This document shows, piece by piece, positions 6,160 through 12,832 of a stretch of 13,350 nt of DNA. Position 1 is the first letter of the stretch. Each line of letters opens with the position of its first letter. Made by a program: the position numbers and the translations under genes. The notes beneath the pieces were generated by a model. The model saw only the letters and a list, made by a program, of their open reading frames with translations, did no database searches and was not told the DNA's origin. Source of the DNA: Actinomyces sp. (GTDB taxonomy: Bacteria; Actinomycetota; Acidimicrobiia; Acidimicrobiales; Aldehydirespiratoraceae); the NCBI GenBank assembly GCA_003697065.1, contig RFFY01000341.1, forward strand, positions 1 to 13,350, in the 5' to 3' direction.

Positions 6160-6747
6160 GTGACCTCCCGCCCGAGTGAAGCCCGCCTCGCGCCCCTCAC
6201 CGACGCCGAGATCGCCGCCGATCCCGAAGCGACCCGGGCGCTGCGCCCCTTTCTGGACCGGGACGAGCCCGTCCTGGCCATCTTCCGCACCCTGGCCCGC
6301 CACCCCGACCTGTTGCGTCGCTGGCTGGTCTTCGCCAACCACATCCTGGGCAAGTCCACCCTCGATCCCCGTGACCGGGAGCTGGCCATCCTGCGCATCG
6401 GGTGGCTCTGCCGGGCGCCCTACGAGTGGGGTCAGCACGTCCTCATCGGTCGAGGTGTCGGCGTCGACGACGCCGATCTCGACCGGATCCGGCAGGGTCC
6501 GGACGCCGAGGGTTGGACGCCCCGGGAACGCACCCTGCTGCGGGCGGTCGACGAACTCCACGCCGATGCCTGCATCGGCGATGCCACCTGGGCGGATCTG
6601 AGCGCCGACCTCGACGAGCGCCAGTGCCTCGATCTGATCTTCACCGTCGGTCAGTACCAGCTGGTGTCGATGGCGCTGAACACGTGCGGTGTGCAGCCCG
6701 ACGAGCACCTCCGGCCCTTCCCGCTCCTCGATCCCCGAGACCCGTGA
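6160..6747 (+). CDS. Carboxymuconolactone decarboxylase (CMD)-like protein
   Basis: This 195-residue protein starts at GTG 6160, chosen because a -10-like hexamer sits 7 nt before it and because the extra 14 upstream codons look like promoter DNA. The core is an all-helical AhpD/CMD domain. LDPRDRELAILRIGWL (68-83) leads into CRAPYEWGQHVLIG (84-97), the helix that carries the conserved Glu and His (E89, H93). Family members include 4-carboxymuconolactone decarboxylase and AhpD peroxidase reductase. The redox CxxC of AhpD is absent (only C84 lies there), so a thiol-peroxidase role is unlikely. The R-x-x-Y-E-W-x-x-H form is common in actinobacterial paralogues of unknown substrate. It is divergently placed beside the amidohydrolase/dioxygenase pair, which suggests a shared catabolic route. 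It converges on the lipoprotein gene with an 84-bp gap. Confidence 0.8.
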   Translation: MTSRPSEARLAPLTDAEIAADPEATRALRPFLDRDEPVLAIFRTLARHPDLLRRWLVFANHILGKSTLDPRDRELAILRIGWLCRAPYEWGQHVLIGRGVGVDDADLDRIRQGPDAEGWTPRERTLLRAVDELHADACIGDATWADLSADLDERQCLDLIFTVGQYQLVSMALNTCGVQPDEHLRPFPLLDPRDP

Positions 6748-6791
6748 CCGGACGCCTCGCGGGTCGGGTCGTCGCCATGGTCGGGGCTGGT

Positions 6792-6828
6792 CGGACGCCG
6801 GGCGACGCGGGCGTGCCCGACCGGTCCG
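6792..6828. terminator. Long interrupted hairpin between convergent genes
   Basis: Nested arms pair as CGGAC (6792-6796) with GTCCG (6824-6828), CGGGC (6799-6803) with GCCCG (6815-6819), and ACGC (6805-6808) with GCGT (6811-6814), with small bulges. It fills most of the gap between the CMD-like stop (6747) and the lipoprotein stop (6832). It could terminate both transcripts. There is no T-tract. Confidence 0.5.
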
Positions 6829-6831
6829 GCC

Positions 6832-8652
6832 CTAGCCCCCGACGGTGAGGGACGCGCTGGCGGGCCAGTGGGTGAGATCACCGGTGTAGCGCACCGTCAC
6901 GCTGGCCGGGGTGGACGTGAGCATCCCGGACGGGATCACGGCGCGACCGTCGGCATCGGTGATGACGTCGCCGACGTCGGCCGAGGTGAGATGGGCGAAG
7001 ACGTTGGCGCGGGCGTGGCCGAGGAACTCGACCGAGATCACCACGGTGTCGGCCGCTGCCTCGCTGATCTCGTAGGTGGCCGTCAACTCGAACGGGCTGC
7101 CCGCGGTCACCGGGAAGGCGGTCCCGTCGAGGAAGATGTTCTGCTCCGGCGTCGCCTCCAGTTCGAGGCCGGACCCGAAGGTGCCGGTGACCGCGGTCAC
7201 CTGGCCGGGGGGATCCCCGTGGCCCGGCCATCCGTCGCGACCCCGGGCGAAGTCGCCGTTGGGGATCAGGTTCGGTCCCCCGTTCTCGGAGTAGCTGAGG
7301 TCGACCAGGGTCGCGTCGACCTCGCCGACCCGCGCGTCTTCGGCGTTGGCTCGCACCAACGCCACCGCCTCCGTCGCTCCGTCCGGCACCGTGCCCTCGA
7401 CGGTCTGGGTCGACACGCCCCGGCCGATCGGCGTCATTCCCACCGACAGGGTGGCACCTGCGACCGGATCTCCGTCGTGTCCGCTCAGGCTCGCCACCAG
7501 CCCCTCGTCACCCTGCTCGAGCGTCAGGCCCACCCGGTCCCCGAAGTAGCGGACCAGCCCGGAGGTGAGCGCGGTCGGGTCCGTCTCGGGTAGGTCGTGA
7601 TCGGGCCAGGCGAACCAGGACTGGATGGACACGTGTTGTGGTCTCACGCCGTGGACCTGCTCCAACTCGGCGGCGTTCTCGGCCATGGCCTGCATCCAGG
7701 TGGCGCCGTCGGGCTGCTCACCCGCGGTGTAGAGGATCCCGAACGGCACGTCGCGGGCGTCGGCCACCGAAGCGATCCCGGCGGCCACGTCGGCCCAGTC
7801 GGGACGGGTCCAGTCGGGGTCGACGTGCAGGAAAGCGAACGGCTCCCCGGCCCGCTCCCGGTAGGTGTCGAGCCAGATCGCCATGTCGTCGGGGGTGGTC
7901 CGCGGCGACTGCCAGATGGGCTCGATCGAACCGACGGGAATGTGACGTCCGAAGATCTCCCGGATCCCCTCGACGTGGTTGCGCACCTCGTCGACCACCC
8001 GCTCCACCGTGTACCGACACGCGGTCGGGGTGTCGAGCAGATGGCCGAAGTGGTACGGCTCCTCGACGGCGATGATGTCGATCCGGCCACCGAGATCGGC
8101 GATCCGTTGCGCCATCTCGCGGTCGTAGATCCCTTCGAAGGACTCGTTCTGTGCGCACTCGGCCGGGTCGGGCGGCTCCAAGGGCTCGGTCTCGAACATG
8201 AGGGCGATGCCGTGCTCCCGCAGGAAGGCGAACAGGGTGATGAGCTGAGCGTCGCTGAGGTAGCGGCGGACCTGGAAGGCGTGGAGGCGGTACACGTCGA
8301 CATGGGACAGGGCCGTCTGCCAGGTGGCGCCCGGTTTCCACAGCTCGTCCCAGTCGCGCTGACCGGCGGGGAGGTTCCCGTCCTCGCCCACCGGTCGGGG
8401 CGGGAAGGCGTTGAAGATGACGAGCGGATCCTTCGCCAGTAGCGCCTCGGCGTCGATCGGTGGCCGGGTCGTGGTGGTCGAGGTCGCGGTCGTGGTGGTG
8501 GCATCGGTGGCCGGAGCGCTCGAGGACCCGGCCGGGGCTGAGCTGCCGTCCGGCGCCGCAACGTCCCCGCCACCGCCGCCGCAAGCGGCCGCCACCAGGG
8601 CAAGAACGAGGAATGGAACCGCCACCGTCGTCCATCCGCCCGGTCGTCGCAT
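6832..8652 (-). CDS. Secreted lipoprotein with probable TIM-barrel domain and C-terminal beta-sandwich
   Basis: This 606-residue protein is read from ATG 8652 (an adjacent in-frame GTG at 8655 is possible), with a TAAGGT hexamer just upstream. The N-terminus has two Arg, a hydrophobic segment (about 8-23) and a lipobox-like VAAAC with C24, followed by glycines. A low-complexity Ser/Thr/Ala linker (about 33-63) would hold the domain off the membrane. Residues 75-370 look like a beta/alpha barrel, with strands such as VDVYRLHAF, GIALMFETEPL, IDIIAVEEPYHFG, FAFLHVDPDW and VPFGILYTAGE. Acidic strand ends at E154/E156, E197/E198 and E244 resemble glycosidase catalytic positions, though I cannot name a family. 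Residues 375-455 look like an Ig-type domain. Residues 460-606, starting NLIPNGDFARGRDGW, look like a carbohydrate-binding-type jelly roll. A cell-surface glycan-active or glycan-binding role is inference. A hairpin separates it from pheA upstream. Confidence 0.8.
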   Translation of the reverse strand: MRRPGGWTTVAVPFLVLALVAAACGGGGGDVAAPDGSSAPAGSSSAPATDATTTTATSTTTTRPPIDAEALLAKDPLVIFNAFPPRPVGEDGNLPAGQRDWDELWKPGATWQTALSHVDVYRLHAFQVRRYLSDAQLITLFAFLREHGIALMFETEPLEPPDPAECAQNESFEGIYDREMAQRIADLGGRIDIIAVEEPYHFGHLLDTPTACRYTVERVVDEVRNHVEGIREIFGRHIPVGSIEPIWQSPRTTPDDMAIWLDTYRERAGEPFAFLHVDPDWTRPDWADVAAGIASVADARDVPFGILYTAGEQPDGATWMQAMAENAAELEQVHGVRPQHVSIQSWFAWPDHDLPETDPTALTSGLVRYFGDRVGLTLEQGDEGLVASLSGHDGDPVAGATLSVGMTPIGRGVSTQTVEGTVPDGATEAVALVRANAEDARVGEVDATLVDLSYSENGGPNLIPNGDFARGRDGWPGHGDPPGQVTAVTGTFGSGLELEATPEQNIFLDGTAFPVTAGSPFELTATYEISEAAADTVVISVEFLGHARANVFAHLTSADVGDVITDADGRAVIPSGMLTSTPASVTVRYTGDLTHWPASASLTVGG

Positions 8653-8660
8653 CACCGGCG

Positions 8661-8666
8661 ACCTTA
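8661..8666 (-). promoter_or_regulatory. -10-like element before the lipoprotein gene
   Basis: The minus strand reads TAAGGT (TANNNT), 8 nt before ATG 8652 and 5 nt before the in-frame GTG at 8655. This would give a leaderless or nearly leaderless transcript. With the hairpin at 8718-8758 it implies the lipoprotein is transcribed separately from pheA. Confidence 0.4.
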
Positions 8667-8717
8667 CGCCTCCGTGGGGCTCGATGCGGCGAGAGTGGTC
8701 CCGCACCGACGACCCCG

Positions 8718-8758
8718 CGAGGCCCGAGCCCTGACCCGCGCCGGCTCGGCGGGCCTCG
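8718..8758 (-). terminator. Terminator-like hairpin after pheA
   Basis: CGAGGCCC (8718-8725) pairs with GGGCCTCG (8751-8758), and GAGCC (8726-8730) pairs with GGCTC (8743-8747). There is a 3-nt bulge and a 12-nt loop. The stem starts 3 nt after the pheA stop codon. No T-tract follows in the direction of transcription. Confidence 0.55.
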
Positions 8759-8761
8759 ACC

Positions 8762-9703
8762 TCAGCGCCGGATGCGACCGCGCAGCGCCGCCACCCACTC
8801 CTCGGCGGCCCGGACGCCCTCGCGGTTGCGGCGCACCTCGTGGGGCTCCCCGTAGGCCGACGGGTACGAGCCGAGGAACTTCACCTGGGCCTGCTTCATG
8901 TGGAGGTTGCGCAGGGCGTCGGCCACCACCTCGTCGGCGATGTGCCCCTCGCAGTCGATGAGGAAGCAGTAGTCGCCCAGACCGGTACGGGTGGGACGGC
9001 TCTCGAGCTTGGTGAGGTTGATCGAGCGGGCGGCGAACTCCTGGAGGATCCCGACCAGCGAGCCCGGCACGTCCTCGCGCTGGTACACGAGGATCGAGGT
9101 CTTGTCGTGACCCGTCGGGGCCGGCACCCCGTCGCGGCCGACGAGCACGAAGCGGGTCTGGTTCTCGGGGTGGTCCTCGATGTCGGCGGCGAGGACCTCG
9201 AGCTCGTAGACCTCCGCCGCCCGGCGGGGGGCGATGGCGGCAACCGTGTGGTCGTCGGCGGCGGCGACCTCGCGGGCGGCGTCGGCGGTGGAGTTGGTGG
9301 CCACGACCCGGGCCCGGGGGAGACGATCGGCCAGGTAGCGGCGGCACTGGGCGGTGGCCACCGGGTGGGACCGCACCTCGCCGATGTCTGCGAGGGTGAC
9401 CCCGGGCAGGGCGAGGAGATTGAGGTTGACGCTGATGACCACCTCGCGCTGGATGAGCAGGGAGGCGTCGAAGGCCAGGGTGTCGATGGTGGCGTTCACC
9501 GACCCCTCGATCATGTTCTCGATGGCGGTGAAGCCCAGGTCGACGTCGCCGGCCTCCGTCGCCCGCAGCACCTCGACGATCGAGGGGAAGCGCACGTGCT
9601 CGAGAGCGGCCAGGTCGGGTTGGGTGTACAGGGCCTGTTCGGTGAAGGTCCCGACGGGCCCGAGATAGCCGACCGTGCGGGCCGGAGGTGCGGTGGCGTC
9701 CAC
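8762..9703 (-). CDS. pheA: Prephenate dehydratase
   Basis: This 313-residue enzyme decarboxylates and dehydrates prephenate to phenylpyruvate, the committed step of phenylalanine synthesis. The catalytic domain shows GPVGTFTEQA (15-24), AIENMIEGSV (60-69), HPVATAQC (113-120), NSTADAA (137-143) and the family signature NQTRF (181-185), whose Thr is essential in characterised enzymes. An ACT regulatory domain follows at about 203-280, with PGSLVGIL (213-220) and ESRP (234-237), the phenylalanine-binding elements, so feedback inhibition is expected. There is no chorismate mutase domain, making it the monofunctional type usual in actinobacteria. The C-terminal tail beyond 285 is basic and variable. 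It starts at GTG, only 20 bp from the divergent larB start, with a TATCCT hexamer 9 nt upstream and no ribosome site. It stands alone in its pathway here. Confidence 0.95.
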   Translation of the reverse strand: MDATAPPARTVGYLGPVGTFTEQALYTQPDLAALEHVRFPSIVEVLRATEAGDVDLGFTAIENMIEGSVNATIDTLAFDASLLIQREVVISVNLNLLALPGVTLADIGEVRSHPVATAQCRRYLADRLPRARVVATNSTADAAREVAAADDHTVAAIAPRRAAEVYELEVLAADIEDHPENQTRFVLVGRDGVPAPTGHDKTSILVYQREDVPGSLVGILQEFAARSINLTKLESRPTRTGLGDYCFLIDCEGHIADEVVADALRNLHMKQAQVKFLGSYPSAYGEPHEVRRNREGVRAAEEWVAALRGRIRR

Positions 9704-9711
9704 GAAGGGTG

Positions 9712-9716
9712 AAGGA
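9712..9716 (+). promoter_or_regulatory. Ribosome binding site of larB
   Basis: AAGGA lies 7 nt before the ATG at 9724. It decides that start over an in-frame ATG at 9688, which lies inside pheA. Because larB has a leader with a ribosome site, its promoter must lie within the 5' coding part of pheA. Confidence 0.6.
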
Positions 9717-9718
9717 TA
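9713..9718 (-). promoter_or_regulatory. -10-like element of pheA
   Basis: The minus strand reads TATCCT, a good -10, 9 nt before the GTG at 9703. It overlaps, on the opposite strand, the AAGGA ribosome binding site of larB. Confidence 0.45.
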
Positions 9719-9723
9719 GTGAG

Positions 9724-10473
9724 ATGCACGAGCCCGACCTCCGTCGCCTCCTCGACGACGTGGCGGCGGGTCGCGTCGACCCCGACACGGCCGTTTCGCG
9801 TCTGCGGCGCCTGCCCTTCGCCGACCTGGGGGTGGCCCGGGTCGACCACCACCGGGCCCTGCGCCAGGCGGTTCCCGAGGCGGTGTACGGGCCCGGAAAG
9901 TCCCCCGACGCCTGTGTCGCCATCGTGGGCGAACTCCTCGCCGCCGGCACCTCCCCGGTCCTGTTGACCCGGGCCGACGCCGACCAGGTGGCCGCGGTAC
10001 TGGCCGCCCACCCCGCCGGCGTCGTCCACGGTGACCTGGTGGTGTGGAACCCCGCCGAGCCCCGTGACGCGACGGTGGCGGTGGTCGCCGCCGGGTCCGC
10101 CGACCTTCCCGTGGCCGACGAATGTGCGGCGGTCCTCGCTGCGGCCGGCGTGACCGCCGACCGCCTCACCGACGTGGGCGTCGCCGGTCTGCACCGCCTT
10201 CTCGCCGACCTCGATCGCCTGACCGCAGCCGACGCGGTCGTGGTGGTGGCGGGAATGGAGGGGGCGCTCGCCAGCGTCGTGGGTGGGCTCACCGCCGCCC
10301 CCGTCGTCGCCGTGCCGACCTCGGTCGGCTACGGCTCGGGACTGGAGGGGGTCACCGCCCTGCTCGCCATGACGGCGAGCTGCGCCGCCGGCATCACCGT
10401 CGTGGGTATCGACAACGGCTACGGGGCTGCTTGCGCCGTGCTGCGCCATCTGGCCGCCCGGGTGGCGACGTGA
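9724..10473 (+). CDS. larB: LarB, nickel-pincer nucleotide biosynthesis carboxylase/hydrolase
   Basis: This 249-residue protein belongs to the NCAIR-mutase (PurE)-related LarB family. LarB carboxylates and hydrolyses nicotinic acid adenine dinucleotide to pyridinium-3,5-biscarboxylic acid mononucleotide, the first step to the nickel-pincer nucleotide cofactor. Signatures visible are VYGPGKS (54-60), GSADLPVADE (124-133), GVAGLHRL (152-159), VVVAGMEGALASVVGG (173-188), VPTSVGYGSG (197-206) and SCAAGITVVGIDNGYGA (219-235). The Cys in SCAAG (C220) corresponds to the catalytic Cys of characterised LarB. The first 40 residues form the N-terminal helical region usual in the family. The start ATG 9724 has an AAGGA ribosome site. 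The stop overlaps the larC start (GTGA), so the two are co-translated. No larE, larA or nickel transporter gene is in the window. Confidence 0.93.
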   Translation: MHEPDLRRLLDDVAAGRVDPDTAVSRLRRLPFADLGVARVDHHRALRQAVPEAVYGPGKSPDACVAIVGELLAAGTSPVLLTRADADQVAAVLAAHPAGVVHGDLVVWNPAEPRDATVAVVAAGSADLPVADECAAVLAAAGVTADRLTDVGVAGLHRLLADLDRLTAADAVVVVAGMEGALASVVGGLTAAPVVAVPTSVGYGSGLEGVTALLAMTASCAAGITVVGIDNGYGAACAVLRHLAARVAT

Positions 10474-11747
10474 CGTCGGGAACGGGGCCGGGTCAGGACA
10501 CCGGCGCCGGACGGGCCGGTGAGCGTCGCCTCCGCCGGGTGGCCTGGTTCCACTGCTTTTCCGGGATTGCCGGTGACATGGCCCTGGCCTCCCTGGTCGA
10601 CGCCGGGGCCGACCCCGACGAGGTCCGGGCCCTGCTCGGCCGCCTGCCCCTGACGGGCTGGGAACTCGAGTTCGAGCCGGTCCTGCGCGGCGGGATCGCC
10701 GCCACCCGTGCCCACGTCCGGGCGCGGGGCGACGGCCACGTCCACCGGACCGCCGCCCACATCCTCGGCCTCGTCGCCGAGGCCCGCCTGCCCCACCGGG
10801 TCGCCGAACGGGCCCGGGCCACCTTCACCGCCCTGGCCGAGGTCGAGGGCCGTCTCCACGCCCGGCCCCCGTCCCAGGTCCACTTCCACGAGGTGGGCGG
10901 GATCGACGCCATCGTCGACGTCGTGGGCACCTGCGCCGCCCTCGAGGTCCTCGAGATCGACGAGGTCCGCTCGAGCCCGGTGGCCACCGGACTCGGCATG
11001 GTCCGCTCCGCTCACGGGCTCATCCCCAATCCCTCCCCGGCCACCGTCGCCCTGCTCGAGGGTGCGCCGACCCACGGGATCGACCTTCCCGTCGAGCTGA
11101 CCACGCCCACCGGCGCTGCCCTGCTGGCGGCCACCGTCACCGACTGGGGTCCCCTGCCCGCCATGACGGTCGAGGCCAGCGGTTTCGGTGCCGGATCCCG
11201 TGAGCTCGACGACCGGCCCAACGTCACCGAGGTGGTGGTGGGGACGACGGGTGCCGAGCTCGTCGAACCGGGTCAGCCCTACCGTCTCCTCGAGTGCAAC
11301 GTGGACGACGCCACGGGCGAGACCCTGGCCCACACGGTGGCGGCCCTCCTCGACGCCGGCGCCGCCGATGCCTGGATCACACCGGTGCTGGCCAAGAAGG
11401 GTCGGCCCGCCCATGTGGTGTCGGCCCTCGTCGACCCCTCCCTGGCCGGTCAGGTGGCCGAGGTCCTCGTGGCCGAGACCGGCTCGTTCGGGGTGCGGGC
11501 CACCCGCCTCGAGCGCTGGCCCCGGGCCCGGCGCTTCGACACGGTCGAGGTCGAGGGGCGTACCGTGCGGATCAAGGTCAGTGCCGGCCGGGCCAAGGTC
11601 GAACACGAGGACGCCGCCCGCCTCGCCCGCCAGGTGGGCCTGCCCCTGCGTGAGGTGGTGAGCCGGGCCGAGGAGGCGTGGCGCCGGTCCCGCGACGGTG
11701 GGGACGACGACGCGACGGGGCGTCCGCCCCTGCGGCCCGTGCGCTGA
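10470..11747 (+). CDS. larC: LarC, nickel insertion protein (CTP-dependent cyclometallase), single ORF
   Basis: This 425-residue LarC inserts nickel into pyridinium-3,5-bisthiocarboxylic acid mononucleotide, the last step of nickel-pincer nucleotide synthesis. It starts at GTG 10470 in a 4-bp overlap with the larB stop. A GTG at 10539, just before the conserved start VAWFHCFSGIAGDMALASL (24-42), is an alternative that would remove a loose 23-residue leader. Other family signatures are HFHEVGGIDAIVDVVG (138-153), GLGMVRSAHGLIPNPSPAT (174-192), ELTTPTGAALLA (209-220), ECNVDDATGE (275-284), KKGRPAHVVSAL (309-320), and KVEHEDAARLA in the tail. In Lactiplantibacillus plantarum larC is read across a programmed frameshift (larC1/larC2); here it is one uninterrupted frame, as in many other bacteria. 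It converges with the desaturase with only 21 bp between stops. Confidence 0.93.
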   Translation: MTSGTGPGQDTGAGRAGERRLRRVAWFHCFSGIAGDMALASLVDAGADPDEVRALLGRLPLTGWELEFEPVLRGGIAATRAHVRARGDGHVHRTAAHILGLVAEARLPHRVAERARATFTALAEVEGRLHARPPSQVHFHEVGGIDAIVDVVGTCAALEVLEIDEVRSSPVATGLGMVRSAHGLIPNPSPATVALLEGAPTHGIDLPVELTTPTGAALLAATVTDWGPLPAMTVEASGFGAGSRELDDRPNVTEVVVGTTGAELVEPGQPYRLLECNVDDATGETLAHTVAALLDAGAADAWITPVLAKKGRPAHVVSALVDPSLAGQVAEVLVAETGSFGVRATRLERWPRARRFDTVEVEGRTVRIKVSAGRAKVEHEDAARLARQVGLPLREVVSRAEEAWRRSRDGGDDDATGRPPLRPVR

Positions 11748-11770
11748 GAGCCGCCCGGGTGCGGGTGCTC
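11748..11770. terminator. Weak hairpin at the larC/desaturase convergent junction
   Basis: GAGC (11748-11751) can pair with GCTC (11767-11770), and CCC (11754-11756) with GGG (11763-11765), around a 6-nt loop. It fills the 21-bp gap and overlaps the desaturase stop codon. It is short and could be chance in DNA this GC-rich. Confidence 0.25.
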
Positions 11771-12764
11771 AGGCCGTCACGCGGTCGGGCCGGCCCGTGG
11801 CGAGGGCCTTCCACAAGGCGGTGTAGGAGGGCCAGGTCAGGGCGTCGTCGGTGTAGCCGACCCGGTCGAGTTCGTCCTGGAGGCGGGGCAGGGAGCGGAA
11901 GGGGATGCCGCTGTCGACGTGGTGGGCGAGGTGCCAGCCCGTGCGGTAGGGCACGAACCAGAAGCGGGGCAGGAGGCTCTGGCGGACGTGGTGGGTGGTG
12001 CGTCGCCGGTCCGACGAGCGTTCGAGACCGCCGTGTTCGGCGATGGAGCGGAGCCGGTTGAGGACCCGCCACACCGTCATCCAGGGCAGCAACCAGTAGA
12101 AGAGGTAGAGCTCGGGCCGCCCGGCGGCGGTGGCGGCGGCGAGCAGGACCGCCTGGGTGGCGAGGATCGACACGGCGGTCGGCCGCGACGAGGGCGAGCG
12201 CAGGGCCCGGAACAGGGGGACGAGGTTGCGCCAGCCCGACACCCCCAGGGCGTCGCGGCCGAGCTTGCGGGCCAGGGACCGCCAGCCGCACGGGAACCCC
12301 TCGTAGAAGTTCATGTCGGGTTCGTCGGGGCCGAACTCCTGGCGGTGGTGCGCCATGTGCACCCGGCGGTAGACGTCGTAGGCGACGAAGGCGGGGTAGG
12401 CGAGGAGCCACCGCCCGACCAGGTCGTTGACGCGGCGGTGGGTGAACAGGAGGCGGTGGGCGGCTTCGTGGGCCAGGATCGCCAGCAGGGCGAAGGACCG
12501 GCCCATGAGCAGGAAGCCGGCGATCCAGGCCAGGGGATGGTCGAGCCACACGGCGGCCGCGACCACGCCGACGATCTGGGCCCAGGCGGCGGCGACGGTG
12601 AGGGCGTTGCGCACGTTGGGGATGCGGCGCAGCTCGTCGCGCAGAGCGCGGACGGGGCGCCCGTCGGGGCCGAGCTTGCCGGCGGGCAGCACGTCGGCCA
12701 GGAGCTCGTCCGGTGGGGTCATCCCACCGGTGCGCCACTGGCGCGTGGGCGCAGGGTCGGCCAT
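11769..12764 (-). CDS. Membrane fatty acid desaturase
   Basis: This 331-residue integral membrane di-iron desaturase is read from ATG 12764; a -10-like CATACT 6 nt upstream supports this over an in-frame codon at 12809. The three histidine clusters are HEAAH (99-103), HMAHH (136-140) and HLAHH (278-282), with EHGG (243-246) and a further THH (257-259) near the last box. This is the arrangement of the fatty acid desaturase superfamily, which includes lipid desaturases and some hydroxylases and ketolases. Membrane segments are likely at about 53-73, 77-98, 195-213 and 218-233, with the His boxes on the cytoplasmic side. It would introduce a double bond into a lipid acyl chain or act on a related substrate. 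The regiospecificity cannot be read. It is divergent from the metallo-hydrolase gene across a 68-bp gap. Confidence 0.88.
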   Translation of the reverse strand: MADPAPTRQWRTGGMTPPDELLADVLPAGKLGPDGRPVRALRDELRRIPNVRNALTVAAAWAQIVGVVAAAVWLDHPLAWIAGFLLMGRSFALLAILAHEAAHRLLFTHRRVNDLVGRWLLAYPAFVAYDVYRRVHMAHHRQEFGPDEPDMNFYEGFPCGWRSLARKLGRDALGVSGWRNLVPLFRALRSPSSRPTAVSILATQAVLLAAATAAGRPELYLFYWLLPWMTVWRVLNRLRSIAEHGGLERSSDRRRTTHHVRQSLLPRFWFVPYRTGWHLAHHVDSGIPFRSLPRLQDELDRVGYTDDALTWPSYTALWKALATGRPDRVTA

Positions 12765-12770
12765 GACGCG

Positions 12771-12776
12771 AGTATG
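12771..12776 (-). promoter_or_regulatory. -10-like element, leaderless start of the desaturase
   Basis: The minus strand reads CATACT, one mismatch from TATACT, 6 nt before ATG 12764. No ribosome site is present. The element is 18 bp from the palindrome at 12795-12805, which would occupy its -35 position. Confidence 0.4.
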
Positions 12777-12794
12777 CCGTGGACGGGGTGTCGA

Positions 12795-12805
12795 GGGGAA
12801 TCCCC
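12795..12805. promoter_or_regulatory. Palindrome midway between divergent promoters, candidate shared operator
   Basis: GGGGAATCCCC is a perfect inverted repeat (5-bp arms) centred on A12800. The two -10-like hexamers at 12771-12776 and 12821-12826 lie almost equally far on either side, so the palindrome covers the -35 region of both. The binding protein is unknown, and chance is possible for so short a repeat. Confidence 0.3.
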
Positions 12806-12820
12806 CCACCGACGCGGGCC

Positions 12821-12826
12821 TACAGT
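12821..12826 (+). promoter_or_regulatory. -10-like element, leaderless start of the metallo-hydrolase
   Basis: TACAGT fits TANNNT and lies 6 nt before ATG 12833. The short G-rich spacer between them contains no room for a normally spaced ribosome site. Confidence 0.45.
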
Positions 12827-12832
12827 GGGGCC

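Noticed and set aside
8460..8560. GTGGTGGTCG-type tandem-like repetition
   Set aside because: It is the Thr/Ser/Ala-rich linker of the lipoprotein seen at the DNA level, not a separate repeat element.
10122..10469. Upstream extension of the larC frame inside larB
   Set aside because: The frame is open only because of GC bias. The protein there is Arg/Gly-rich and unlike LarC, and the GTG at 10470 overlapping the larB stop is the natural start.
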